From: an uncultured Clostridia bacterium
GTDB lineage: Bacteria > Bacillota > Clostridia > TANB77 > CAG-508
Length of the DNA stretch: 64,000 nt
Reading direction: 5' to 3'
Assembly: GCA_934169725.1 (NCBI GenBank)
Contig: CAKPOF010000004.1
Span: 62,001-126,000 of the forward strand
Part shown: positions 36,552 to 47,549 of the stretch, piece after piece
How positions within the stretch are numbered: position 1 is the first letter of the stretch
How the letters are laid out: the number at the start of each line of letters is the position of its first letter
Program-made: the position numbers and the translations under genes
The notes under the pieces: generated by a model
What the model saw: the letters and a program-made list of their open reading frames with translations, nothing else
Databases searched by the model: none
Told to the model about the DNA's origin: nothing

Positions 36552-39500
36552 ATGAGAGAAAATTTAAAGAAGTTATTAACAATTATATTAATAATTATAA
36601 CATTGTCATCTTTTGATGTCGTCTTTTTGGGGAACAAAATAGTAAAGGCAGTTGCTGACAGTTTAGAAACATATAGTGATAATACTAATAATGTAAATGT
36701 TAAATTTGAAGCATACTTTAAAGAAAAGGATAAAAAAACTCATAATGTTAAAAAGAATATAAGCAATCAAGATACAAGTTTATATTTATATATAAAAGTT
36801 CAAGATAGAGGGATTTTAGATAATGCTAAAGTAAAAATAGATGATTCTAATTTTAAGATAAAAACAAATGAGATAACTAATTCTAATATAAAAAATATCA
36901 ACTTAGATTCAAATGAGATCGAACTAAATTCAATTACACATGGTAATGAAATAGAATTAGAAATACCAGTGGAATTTAAGAAAGTTGATAGCTTGAAATC
37001 TGAATATTTTTCTAAAGAAACTAATATCTCAATGGAAGGTACATATAGAAATGATGAAAAAGAAGAAACGATAAAAGGTAAGATAATAACAAGAATTGAT
37101 TGGAGTGATGATGAAAATATTACATTATCAGAAAATATAGAAAAATGTGTTGATTTAAAAGATAATCAAATGTTATTAGAACAAAATATTATAAGTAAAA
37201 TTGAACAAGGAGAATTACCAAGAGAAAATGAAAGTTTAAAAATTGCAGTACCAGAAATATCAAATGAAAAACCTACTAATGTAAAAGTAATATTTAATGG
37301 AAGTAAAATAGAAGATTCAAATATAAGTTATGACAATAAAAATGGAGAATTAAAAATAAATGTAATAGCTAATAAAGATGAAAATGACAATACTATTTGG
37401 AGTAAAAATAAAACAAATGTATATAAAGTTATATATCTATACGATAATGTATCAAAAGAAAATGTTAGTAAAGTAAAATTAAAAACTGAAATGAATACAA
37501 AAGTATTTACGAAAGATGTAATATCAAATAAGGCAGAAGATGAAATAGAAGTAAATTTAAATGGTAATTTAGTAAGTATACAAAAAAATATAATACCAGG
37601 TGTTTATAAAGGATATTTGTATGCTAATTCACAAAATAGAACAGAATACAAGGAAAATAATACAGTAGAAATTTCTAATATAGATAATATTCAAAATTTA
37701 AAAATATACACAGATAATACGTATTTTAAAGATGGAAATAATACAAAATACGATGCTAATAATTTAATAAAATATGAAGAAACATATTTAAATAAAAATA
37801 AAATGATGGAAATATTTGGTGAAGATGGATATATCAATGTTAAAAATGCTACGGGAAATACAATACAAACAATAGATAAAAATACAGAAACAGATGAAAA
37901 CGGTAAAATTACTATAAAATATGAAGAAAATACAAGCAATATAGTTTTAGAAACTTCTAAACCTGTAAAAGAAGGTATGTTTACAATACAAAATCAAAAA
38001 TATGTAAATGGAGAAACAGGGTATGCAAAAGAGCAATTAAAACAATTCTTAAAACTAAATACTAATGGAAAAGTAGAAACTAATTTAAGTACAGATGAAA
38101 CAAATATTGATATGAATTTGATGGATACGAAAACAGAAGCTAAATTAGAAGTAAATAATTCAAATATATCGACATTACAAAAAAATGAAAATATTGAATT
38201 TAGACTTACTTTAAAAACTTCATCACCAGAAAACGATTTGTTTAAAAATCCTACATTTGAAATAAAAATACCAAATGTAATTTCAAATATTTCTGTAAAA
38301 TCTGTAAATACAGTTTCTTCAGAAATGTTTAATATAACAGAACAAAAAATAGTAGACAACGAAAATGGAGAAAAAGTTATAAGGATATCACTACAAGGAG
38401 AACAAACAGAATATACTAATGAAATAAATGAAACAGCAATTGTAGTAAATGCAGACATTGAAACAAATATATTAACACCTAGTCAAAAAGCTAATATAGA
38501 AACAACATATACAAATGAAAATGGAAATGAAAAAACATATAAATTAAATACAGATTTAAATATACAATCTAAATCTGGAATGATGATTTATAATAATATA
38601 TCAAATTATAATAATGCTAAAGATTCAATATATACAATAGATGATAATGTCCCAATGGGAGCTTTAGATTTACGTAGTAATTCAAATGTTGCTACAGTAA
38701 AATCTGCAATTATAAATAACTTTGGACAAGATATTGAAAATGTAACAATTGTTGGAAGAATACCAAAAAATGGCCAAGCAGATGGTAGTGTAGATTCAAC
38801 ATTAATAAAAGGAATAGAAACGAATTTAAATGGAGTAGAAATACTTTATTCAGAAAACATAAATGCTAAAAATGGGGATGATAGTTGGAAAGAAGATCCT
38901 ACAAATGCAAGTATATACATGATAAAAATTGACAATATGCAGGCTCAACAAGTTGCTGCTATACAATATGAAATACAAGTTCCAGAAGATATTGGATATG
39001 GAAAGAAATTGTCAGAAGAAACAAATGTAAAATATACAATTTCAGGAAATACTCAAACACAAAAATCAAGAGTACAAGCTAAAACAGAAGAACTAATTAA
39101 TAAAAATGTAATGAATTTAGCAAATTCTGCAGAAACAACAGAAAATGGATTGACAGTAAATATTTCTACAGTTTCAGCAGGTTCTGAATTAAAAGATGGA
39201 GATAGCATATATGAAGGAGAGCACATAGTATATACAGCACAAATAACAAATAATACAGGAAATGAACTAAAAAATGTAGGAGTAAAAGCTACACAAACAA
39301 AAGGGAAAATCTATGGGCTTTATGCAGAAGAAACATACGATCCAAATGTTGGAGAAGATTCTAAAAAAGTTCAATATAGATATAAAGAACTAGATACTAG
39401 TGAAAAAGAATTTGCAAAATCAGAAACATTAGCAAATGGAGAAAGCAAAACTATAACATATGAAATTGTAGTACAAGAAGTAGAGGGCGAAAATGAACAA

Positions 39501-42218
39501 ACATATGGCAATTTAGTAATAAGTGCTAATGGGTTAAATAATGACATAAATGTTGCAACTATAAAAAATAATATAAAACAGGCAGAAGTAAAAGCAACTT
39601 TAGAAAATGCACGTTGGGAAGGCGAAAAAATTTATTTAGAGCAATCAGTTCAATTAAATTTGACTATAGAGAATACAAGTGGAAAAGATTTAACAAATTT
39701 AAAAGGTACAATAAAATTGCCTGATGGAGTATATTGTAAAGATCCAGATGCGTTAATTTTAAGTACAGATGGTGATGATGATAATGAAGAAGAGCAAGGT
39801 GAAGATGAAATAGAAAACAATGAAAATGATGATGCAAATGAAGATGAAAAAGAAGATGATTCAGATGAGGCAGAAGATGGAAGTATAGATATAGGAGAAG
39901 GATCAATTATAGCAAATCGAACATATGATGACGATAAAAAAATAATGTCTTTTGAATTGTCAGAGTTAAAAGCTCAGGAGAAGGTAAAATTGGAGTTATA
40001 TGTATATGCAGAAGATTTTAAAGGTGAGTCAAAGAATTTTAACTTTTTATATAGCATGCAATCTGAAAATACGTATAATTCAAATGTAGTAAATTTGGAT
40101 GTAATAAACACAATAAGAGATGTAGTAGCAGAACAGACTGCTAATATTGATAGTGGTAAAACTTTAAAAGATGGAGATAAATTTGAATTAAAATTAACAG
40201 TAAGTAATAACGATAAAGAAGATTTATGGGTAACTATAAATGAAGAATTAGATGGTGGGTTAAATTTAAAGAGTGCAAAAATAAAGTATTTAGGAACAGA
40301 AAATGAAGTAGTAGTGTCTGGAAATGATGAAGAAGAAGATAATGAAGAATATGAAGAAGATATTACAACAGAGGAAAAAGAGAGTGAAGAGGATAGTAAT
40401 GAAAATGGACAAGAAGAGATGAAAGAATATAGCAATGAAAACGAGTCGGAAGAGAATGAAAATGAGGATAAAGAAGGATTTAGTGCAAGTGTAGAACAAA
40501 TAAAAGGCCAGCAAGAAATAAAAGCAAATTCCAAGATAGAAATTATAATGCAAATAGAAGTTGAAGAAGCAAATGTTGAGGGAAGTGAAGATCAAGAAGA
40601 GAATCAAGTTGTAGTTTTAAATAGTTTAGCAACTATTACATATGGTAAAAAATCAGAATATGAAGAGTATACAACTGATTGGAATCATACATTTACTGTG
40701 AATAAAGAATTTAATGTAATGACAGAAATTGATGATGAGAAAGAACAAGTGTCAATAACACAAACAGCAAATCCAGAAGATAAATCAATGTTACAAGATA
40801 AACAAAAAACAGAATATATCTTTGAAATAAGAAATAATAAAAATTTTGATATTGAAACAACATTAATAGACTATATTCCTAAAGGAATTGTTGTAGAAAA
40901 AATTACTTTAGATGGAAAACAAATCGGAAATACAAATAAGATTAAAGTAAAAAATTATGAGATGGAACCGGGACAAATATCAAATTTAAAAATAGAAGGT
41001 TATTTTGATAAAAAGAAAGCGGTTAATGATCCAATAGTAAATAGTTTAACAGCAGAAACAGATGGAGAAAGCATAATATCAAATAGTATTACATATAAAA
41101 CAGATAAATCTAAGGTAAATCCAAATAACCCAACGAAACCGGATAATCCAAATAATCCTAGTAATCCAACAAATCCAGGAGATTCTAACAATGGAAATAA
41201 TGCAGGAAATGGTCAATATTCGATAAGTGGAATTGCATGGGTTGATTCAAATAAAGATGGAAAAAGAGATGATTCTGAAAAAGTACTAGCTGGAGTAGGA
41301 GTTAAAGTTATAGACGCAGAAAAGGGAACATATGTAAGTGATATAAATGTAAAAACAAGTGATAACGGAGAATATAAAGTAAATGTAGATTCAGGAAATT
41401 ATATATTGGTGTTTTCATATGATACATCAAGATACAATTTGACTCAATATAAAGCAAGTGGAGTGTCAAATGATAAGAATTCAGATGTTATTAGTAAAGA
41501 TATAACAATTGATGGAAACATTGAAACAGTAGGAGCTACAGATAATTTACAAATAGATTCATCAAATTTAATAAATATTGATATAGGTTTAACAGAGTCA
41601 GCTACCTTTGACTTAGAACTGGATAAATACATAAATGAGATTACTGTACAAACAAACAAAAATACAACAAAATATGGATATAATAAACAAAATTTAGTAA
41701 AAGTAGAGATTGGAGCAAAAGAATTGAATAATTCTACTGTAATTATGAGATATTCAATACAAGTAACTAATACAGGAGATGTAGCAGGTTATGTGCAAAA
41801 CATTATAGATTATATGCCGTCAGATTTGAAATTTAAATCTGAATTGAATTCAGATTGGTATGAATCTAATGGAGCATTGTATAATACAAGTTTATCAAAT
41901 ACAGCAATACAACCTGGAGAATCAAAAAATGTTAATTTAGTACTTGTTAAAAATATAAATGAAACTAATACTGGAACAGTTGTAAATACAGCTGAAATAG
42001 GAAAAGCAAGTAATGCATTAGAACTTGATGATGTGGATTCTACACCAAATAATAAAAAAGCGGATGAAGATGATTATGGAAAAGCCGAAGTTATTATAAG
42101 TGTAAAGACAGGTTCTGTTGTAATGTATATATTTACAATATTCTTAAGCTTAGCAATAATTGCCCTTGGAACTTATGTAATAAACAAAAAACTTACAAAA
42201 TATGATATAGAATTTTAA
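36552..42218 (+). CDS. Giant secreted adhesin-like protein A2 (paralogue of A1)
   Basis: A 1,888-residue protein. The start is ATG 36552 behind GGGGGA; the GTG at 36540 is part of the site. Signal peptide about 1-33 (cleavage near KAVA). The layout follows A1: N-terminal Ig-like region, DUF11-like units, a Pro/Asn-rich linker (about 1520-1550), an SdrD B-like domain (GIAWVDSNKDGKRDDSEKVL), the VTNTGDVAGYVQNIIDYMPS unit, a C-terminal membrane helix and short basic tail. Many blocks align with A1 (TFDLELDKYINEI against NFDLKLDKFVNKI). It differs by two long acidic, low-complexity insertions (about 1070-1115 and 1250-1305) and is about 250 residues longer. Probably adhesive; the ligand is unknown. 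Coupled 17 bases before B2. Confidence 0.83.
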   Translation: MRENLKKLLTIILIIITLSSFDVVFLGNKIVKAVADSLETYSDNTNNVNVKFEAYFKEKDKKTHNVKKNISNQDTSLYLYIKVQDRGILDNAKVKIDDSNFKIKTNEITNSNIKNINLDSNEIELNSITHGNEIELEIPVEFKKVDSLKSEYFSKETNISMEGTYRNDEKEETIKGKIITRIDWSDDENITLSENIEKCVDLKDNQMLLEQNIISKIEQGELPRENESLKIAVPEISNEKPTNVKVIFNGSKIEDSNISYDNKNGELKINVIANKDENDNTIWSKNKTNVYKVIYLYDNVSKENVSKVKLKTEMNTKVFTKDVISNKAEDEIEVNLNGNLVSIQKNIIPGVYKGYLYANSQNRTEYKENNTVEISNIDNIQNLKIYTDNTYFKDGNNTKYDANNLIKYEETYLNKNKMMEIFGEDGYINVKNATGNTIQTIDKNTETDENGKITIKYEENTSNIVLETSKPVKEGMFTIQNQKYVNGETGYAKEQLKQFLKLNTNGKVETNLSTDETNIDMNLMDTKTEAKLEVNNSNISTLQKNENIEFRLTLKTSSPENDLFKNPTFEIKIPNVISNISVKSVNTVSSEMFNITEQKIVDNENGEKVIRISLQGEQTEYTNEINETAIVVNADIETNILTPSQKANIETTYTNENGNEKTYKLNTDLNIQSKSGMMIYNNISNYNNAKDSIYTIDDNVPMGALDLRSNSNVATVKSAIINNFGQDIENVTIVGRIPKNGQADGSVDSTLIKGIETNLNGVEILYSENINAKNGDDSWKEDPTNASIYMIKIDNMQAQQVAAIQYEIQVPEDIGYGKKLSEETNVKYTISGNTQTQKSRVQAKTEELINKNVMNLANSAETTENGLTVNISTVSAGSELKDGDSIYEGEHIVYTAQITNNTGNELKNVGVKATQTKGKIYGLYAEETYDPNVGEDSKKVQYRYKELDTSEKEFAKSETLANGESKTITYEIVVQEVEGENEQTYGNLVISANGLNNDINVATIKNNIKQAEVKATLENARWEGEKIYLEQSVQLNLTIENTSGKDLTNLKGTIKLPDGVYCKDPDALILSTDGDDDNEEEQGEDEIENNENDDANEDEKEDDSDEAEDGSIDIGEGSIIANRTYDDDKKIMSFELSELKAQEKVKLELYVYAEDFKGESKNFNFLYSMQSENTYNSNVVNLDVINTIRDVVAEQTANIDSGKTLKDGDKFELKLTVSNNDKEDLWVTINEELDGGLNLKSAKIKYLGTENEVVVSGNDEEEDNEEYEEDITTEEKESEEDSNENGQEEMKEYSNENESEENENEDKEGFSASVEQIKGQQEIKANSKIEIIMQIEVEEANVEGSEDQEENQVVVLNSLATITYGKKSEYEEYTTDWNHTFTVNKEFNVMTEIDDEKEQVSITQTANPEDKSMLQDKQKTEYIFEIRNNKNFDIETTLIDYIPKGIVVEKITLDGKQIGNTNKIKVKNYEMEPGQISNLKIEGYFDKKKAVNDPIVNSLTAETDGESIISNSITYKTDKSKVNPNNPTKPDNPNNPSNPTNPGDSNNGNNAGNGQYSISGIAWVDSNKDGKRDDSEKVLAGVGVKVIDAEKGTYVSDINVKTSDNGEYKVNVDSGNYILVFSYDTSRYNLTQYKASGVSNDKNSDVISKDITIDGNIETVGATDNLQIDSSNLINIDIGLTESATFDLELDKYINEITVQTNKNTTKYGYNKQNLVKVEIGAKELNNSTVIMRYSIQVTNTGDVAGYVQNIIDYMPSDLKFKSELNSDWYESNGALYNTSLSNTAIQPGESKNVNLVLVKNINETNTGTVVNTAEIGKASNALELDDVDSTPNNKKADEDDYGKAEVIISVKTGSVVMYIFTIFLSLAIIALGTYVINKKLTKYDIEF

Positions 42219-42235
42219 GAGAAAGGAGGTAAAGA

Positions 42236-45200
42236 ATGAAATTTTATAGGAAAATAGTAGTAAATATTATTGTTATATTTATATTAGTACTAATTATACA
42301 ATTTCTGTACAATATTTCAATGGCTGCAAATTTTAAAATGAAAGATATGTTAGATAAAGCTAAAATTTTTTCTGAAAATAATAATGAATTTGTAACTAAA
42401 TATCATGTTAAAGATGAATTATATAGCGATAGTGGAATAATAAGTGATAATGATAATTATTTATGGTTATGTTTAGGACATGGAAAGTATTCAGGAATAG
42501 ACAATGTCAATGATATAAAATGTGCTTTAGATATTAATATGAAAAATGATGGAAGCACAAGCTTTGGAAAATATACAAGTAAAATAAAACATGGAACAGG
42601 AACTTCTCAGAATGATAAAAAAAATACGACACAGGTAAAAAAATTAGCATATTTAGCTTGGATATCAAATGTTGATAAAAAAACTGGATATGCGGATACT
42701 CCGAGTACGAAGGGAACATTACATTGGTATATATATGTTGCAAATGATATGGACAAATTAATTGGAAAATTTTACTATAAAATAAAAAGAAGAGGTGGAT
42801 ATCCATCAGGAAAAGATAAAAAAGTAATGAATAGAGCTGAGAGATATGCCAAAACGGAATCATCAGAATCAACAGCAAAAATAACCAAGAAAACGACTAA
42901 TCCCAAAATGACTAAAAAGAAATATAAAGGCACTGAATATATGTATATAGGCCCATTTAAAATAAATACAAAGGGAACAGTAACAAAGGTCACAACACAA
43001 GTTAGTGCTGGAACGTATGAAACTAAAGGAATAGCTACTAAAGTAGGAGGAGAAGTAAAAGGAGATTTAAAAAGAATACAAAATAATAAAAAATTTTATA
43101 TTGCAACAAAAAGGAGTCAAATAAAAAGTGCAACTAGTGCAAAGGTTACATTGTATACGAAAGGAACACAAGGTGGAGCAACCATAATAGATAAAAATGG
43201 TAAATTAAGTAATGGATATATTCAAGCAAGATTATTATTTATAGGGCATAGTACAGGACAATCACAGCTTATTTTTGCAGGTAGAATAAAAAAAGGAAGC
43301 ACAGTGACTGATAGTGTAACATGGGACTTAAATACAACGTCAAAAGGACATTTAAGTGTGAATAAAATAGGAATATATGCTGGAGATGATGAATATGAAG
43401 ATGTTCAAGGAATAAAATTTAAATTATATGTTATGAGTGGTAATAATAAAAAGTATGTTAAAATAAATGGTTCAAGTTCTATTACAAATGGTGCTGTTAC
43501 AGTAACATCACAAAGTAATAATGAAAGTAGTTCTAAGGCAACTGTATTTACAACACCTGCAAGTGGAACTGTTGATATAAATAATATTGCTTTAGGTAAA
43601 TATTATATTGAAGAAACTTCAGAAAGTAATCAATATAGAAGAGATATTTACGAGGCTAAAGTGAAAATTGGTAGTTCTGATGAAACTGATGCAACAATAG
43701 TAAATTCGACAACAGTTGGACCAATAGAAGTAAAAACTAATACAGAAACATCTTTGACATTGAAGGATTATAGACAAAGAGGAGCATTAAAAATAATAAA
43801 ACAAGATGAAGAGAGTGGAAAAAGATTGGCTAATGTTGGATTTAAAATATATAATAGTGATACATATAATTATTTAGTGTCTTCAAAAAATCAATGGGAT
43901 GGAAAATATTGGATGGATCCTAGACCAGAAAATGGATTTACAGAAAATGAAGATAACGCAACAATATTTTATACAGATAACAATGGAGAAATATATATAG
44001 AACATTTAGATGCTGGAAACTATGTAATTCAAGAAATTAGTAATCCAAATTATGGCTATTTAGAAATGGTTGGTGATAGTGAAGTAGAAGTTGGTAAAGA
44101 TGATAATCCTAAAATATATATAATAAATAATAAGAAAAATACAGGTAACTTAAATATAAGTAAATTGGATTATGATAATAGAAATTTAACAATATCTAAT
44201 GTTGATTTTAAGTTAGCGATAAAAGATGATGATGGTAGTGAAGAATACGTGGTTATAAATAACATAGGAAATGGTATTGCACAAGGCACAACTCTAATTT
44301 CAGATAATTCAGGTATGAGAATGACAAAAAATAGTTCAGAAGCAACAACATTCAGAACAGATAATAATGGTCAAATAAAAATATTAAATATGCTTGAGGG
44401 AACATATGAAGTAAAAGAAATATCTGTAGGATACAATTTTGGGTATGATATAGATGGAAATTATATATGGTATAAAACCGATGAACCAGATGAAAATGGT
44501 AATTATATTGAACAAAAATTATCAGAAGATGAAGATGGAGAGATTGTTGTTACTGTTGAACATCAAAGTTCTTTAGAAACTAGTAATGTAAATACTAACC
44601 AGTATAATAGAGTTTATGTATATAACAAACGAAAATACATCAAAGTAAGTGGATTTGCATGGGAAGACAGAATAAATGATAATAAAGAAAGCAAAAAAGA
44701 TTCACGATGGGTAGAAAATACAGATGATAAAAGATTACAATATGTACCAGTTACATTAAAAAAAGCAGATGGAAGCGTAATAGGAAGCACAATAACAGAT
44801 AAAGATGGAAAATACGTATTTGGTGATTATGAAAATGATAGTAATGCACAAAAGATATTAATTGAAGATTTAAAAGGTGCATATGTAGAATTTGAATATA
44901 ATGGAATGGGATATAAATCATTAGATGATTATGATAAACCGGAATTTTCATTACAAGAAAAGAAAAATTCAGATGGCAAAGTTATGTCGAAAATAGTAGT
45001 AAATGATAAAAATACAGCAACAGACAGTGATTTAAGAGACGATTTTAATAATAAATATGCAACAATAGGAAAAAATAGTTCTTTTAACAATAATAATCAA
45101 AAGACATATGATATAAGATATAATTCAAGTAATCATGAAAGCAAAGTTATTTATGGTAATAATTTGAAATATGGATATGAAGGACAAAAATATCCGATAT

Positions 45201-47542
45201 CAGGTATAGATGATCAATACAAAATAAAAGCACATACAAAGCAAAAGACAGAAAATATAATTTGTACAGATTACACAATAGATACACTTAGACAAAATGG
45301 AATATCAGAGGTTAGTGGTATAAATTTAGGTGTTGTAGAAAGAGAAATGCCAGATTTAGCTATAACAGAAGATATGGAAAAAGTTGATATTAGTTTAAAT
45401 GGATATACACATACTTATAAATATGAACAAAGATATAAAAATGCAAATGAATTTGCTGGTGGAGATGGATTTAATGTAAATGTAAAATTTGCAAGTAAAT
45501 ATTCAGAAAATTCATATACTAGAGAAGTATATGCATCAGATGTTGTATATAATAATCAAGCAGAAAATAAAGGAAAATTAAAAATTTCTATGACATATAA
45601 AATAAGATTAAGAAATGAAGCAACAGGATTAACTAGTATAATAAAAACATTAGCCAATTATTATGATGCAAGGTATGATAGTATTGATGTAAAGGATTCA
45701 GAAGGAAATAGTTTAAAAGTAGAAACAGCAGGTGGAGGAAATGGTTTAAGAAGAGCTAATATTACTTTAAATCAACAATTGAAAAAAGAAACTACTAAAG
45801 AAATATATATAACTTACAATTTGGGTAATGACGCAATAAACAGTTTATTAAATGATAATATGACATTAAATTCTGTAAGTGAAATAGCATCATATTCTAC
45901 AATAGAAGGTGATAATAAGGCATATGCTGGTATAGATATAGATTCTGCACCAGATAATGCAACACCAACAGATACAAATACATATGAAGATGATACAGAT
46001 AGAGCTCCATCATTAAAACTACAATTGAAAGATCCAAGAGTAGTACAAGGTACAGTTTGGGAAGATGGTGCAATACAAAGTTTATTAAAGAAACAAGGTT
46101 ATGAAAAACAAAGAGTTGGTGATGGAATATATGATACAAAAGAGAATACAGTAAAAAAAGTAAAAGTAGAATTAATATCTAAACAAGAAGGAAAAGTAGC
46201 AAAATTGTATAATACAAATAATGCTATATCAGATGCTGTAACAGAAACAGATGAAAAAGGTAAATATATCTTTACAGGTGTTATACCAGACAAATATTAT
46301 GTAAGATTTACATATGGAGATAATAGTGTTATCTATGATCCTCAGGGAAACGTTAAGAAAAATGTAGTGGCAGAAGACTATAAGTCTACAATTTACAGAG
46401 GAGGAAATAAACAAGCCGTAGCAGCAATGACAGATTACTGGTATAGAGGGGAAACAAGTGATAAAAATGTATCAAGATTATCAGATGCAAAAGATACAAT
46501 TGGAGTAAATCAAGATGGAACTGAAATACCAGATATAGTAAATAATAGAACAACAGAAAATGAAATTACATATGAGACAGCATCTAAGAGTAGGGGATTA
46601 AAAGAAATAAAAGCTGATACAAGAGAGTTTGATATAAAATTGGAATATGATATTAATTTAAATAATACAACAGAATATATAGATGAATTTGGAAATAATA
46701 AATTAATATTTAAATTTGATAATATTGACTTTGGTATAATAGAAAGACCTATACAAGAATTAAAACTAAAGAAAGAAATTGACAATGTTAAAATATCACT
46801 TGCAAATGGAGTTAATTTGGTAAATGGAAATCCAAAAACTGAAACTTTATCAGGAGTTAAAATTTTAGGTGATGATGTATATGTTGAAATGGATAATGAA
46901 TTAATGCAAGGTGCTAAATTGACAGTAAAATACGCAATAAGTGTAGATAATAGTGGATGTGAAATAGATTATAATGACGAAGATTATTATATCTATGGCA
47001 CAGTGCCAGCAAATAATGAGAATTATATGATAGCAACAGTAGTTGATATGTTTGATTATTTACCAGAGGATGTTACATTAAATACAACAGATCAAGAAGA
47101 CTGGAAAATTCAAAAAATAACAAGTGATATGAAGGGAAAATTACTTTCAAACGAGGTATATAAGGCAGTAGAAAAACGTACAAATATAGTTCATTTAAAT
47201 CCTGCAAAGAAAGTATTTGAAATGGAACCTGGTTCAGAACGTCGTAGTACAAGTTTGACAGTGGATAAATTGTTAACAAGTTCATCTGATGATTTAACTT
47301 TTGAAAATGATATAGAAATAATCAAATTAAGAGGAAGAAAATCAAGAAATTCTACACCAGGTAATTATAATCCAACAACAAATCAAATACATGAAGAAGA
47401 TGATGATAATGTAACTTTAACAATAACAGGCCCAACAGGTAGTAACAAACAATATGTTGTTTATGGAGTAGTAGGAATAAGTATGCTAATTGTAATTGGT
47501 ATAGGAATAATAGTAATTAAGAAAAAGATATTAAATAAATAG
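42236..47542 (+). CDS. Surface protein B2 (paralogue of B1), several CnaB-like domains
   Basis: A 1,768-residue protein with a signal peptide (about 1-31, MAA). The head resembles that of B1 (NYLWLCLGHGKY, Cys79; then LAYLAWIS ... TLHWYIYV). The position four before Trp164 is Gly, not Gln, so the thioester glutamine is apparently absent. Three CnaB/SpaA-like domains follow (about 370-505, 510-635, 640-780; each with a Lys near HLSVNKIG / ALKIIKQDEE / NLNISKLD and a late Glu in YYIEET, VIQEIS, YEVKEIS). An SdrD B-like domain comes next. The C-terminal half aligns with B1 (PDLAITEDMEKV, YEDDTDRAPSLKLQL). The end reads ITGPTGSNKQY, membrane helix, Lys tail: a GPTG variant of the B1 TPNTG. Confidence 0.82.
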   Translation: MKFYRKIVVNIIVIFILVLIIQFLYNISMAANFKMKDMLDKAKIFSENNNEFVTKYHVKDELYSDSGIISDNDNYLWLCLGHGKYSGIDNVNDIKCALDINMKNDGSTSFGKYTSKIKHGTGTSQNDKKNTTQVKKLAYLAWISNVDKKTGYADTPSTKGTLHWYIYVANDMDKLIGKFYYKIKRRGGYPSGKDKKVMNRAERYAKTESSESTAKITKKTTNPKMTKKKYKGTEYMYIGPFKINTKGTVTKVTTQVSAGTYETKGIATKVGGEVKGDLKRIQNNKKFYIATKRSQIKSATSAKVTLYTKGTQGGATIIDKNGKLSNGYIQARLLFIGHSTGQSQLIFAGRIKKGSTVTDSVTWDLNTTSKGHLSVNKIGIYAGDDEYEDVQGIKFKLYVMSGNNKKYVKINGSSSITNGAVTVTSQSNNESSSKATVFTTPASGTVDINNIALGKYYIEETSESNQYRRDIYEAKVKIGSSDETDATIVNSTTVGPIEVKTNTETSLTLKDYRQRGALKIIKQDEESGKRLANVGFKIYNSDTYNYLVSSKNQWDGKYWMDPRPENGFTENEDNATIFYTDNNGEIYIEHLDAGNYVIQEISNPNYGYLEMVGDSEVEVGKDDNPKIYIINNKKNTGNLNISKLDYDNRNLTISNVDFKLAIKDDDGSEEYVVINNIGNGIAQGTTLISDNSGMRMTKNSSEATTFRTDNNGQIKILNMLEGTYEVKEISVGYNFGYDIDGNYIWYKTDEPDENGNYIEQKLSEDEDGEIVVTVEHQSSLETSNVNTNQYNRVYVYNKRKYIKVSGFAWEDRINDNKESKKDSRWVENTDDKRLQYVPVTLKKADGSVIGSTITDKDGKYVFGDYENDSNAQKILIEDLKGAYVEFEYNGMGYKSLDDYDKPEFSLQEKKNSDGKVMSKIVVNDKNTATDSDLRDDFNNKYATIGKNSSFNNNNQKTYDIRYNSSNHESKVIYGNNLKYGYEGQKYPISGIDDQYKIKAHTKQKTENIICTDYTIDTLRQNGISEVSGINLGVVEREMPDLAITEDMEKVDISLNGYTHTYKYEQRYKNANEFAGGDGFNVNVKFASKYSENSYTREVYASDVVYNNQAENKGKLKISMTYKIRLRNEATGLTSIIKTLANYYDARYDSIDVKDSEGNSLKVETAGGGNGLRRANITLNQQLKKETTKEIYITYNLGNDAINSLLNDNMTLNSVSEIASYSTIEGDNKAYAGIDIDSAPDNATPTDTNTYEDDTDRAPSLKLQLKDPRVVQGTVWEDGAIQSLLKKQGYEKQRVGDGIYDTKENTVKKVKVELISKQEGKVAKLYNTNNAISDAVTETDEKGKYIFTGVIPDKYYVRFTYGDNSVIYDPQGNVKKNVVAEDYKSTIYRGGNKQAVAAMTDYWYRGETSDKNVSRLSDAKDTIGVNQDGTEIPDIVNNRTTENEITYETASKSRGLKEIKADTREFDIKLEYDINLNNTTEYIDEFGNNKLIFKFDNIDFGIIERPIQELKLKKEIDNVKISLANGVNLVNGNPKTETLSGVKILGDDVYVEMDNELMQGAKLTVKYAISVDNSGCEIDYNDEDYYIYGTVPANNENYMIATVVDMFDYLPEDVTLNTTDQEDWKIQKITSDMKGKLLSNEVYKAVEKRTNIVHLNPAKKVFEMEPGSERRSTSLTVDKLLTSSSDDLTFENDIEIIKLRGRKSRNSTPGNYNPTTNQIHEEDDDNVTLTITGPTGSNKQYVVYGVVGISMLIVIGIGIIVIKKKILNK

Positions 47543-47549
47543 ATTACAG

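Noticed and set aside
39664..40607. Long minus-strand open frames across the surface-protein genes
   Set aside because: They mirror repetitive Glu/Asp/Asn codons on the plus strand, lack ribosome binding sites and encode only low-complexity Leu/Phe/Ser runs. The same holds for other minus-strand frames over plus-strand genes.
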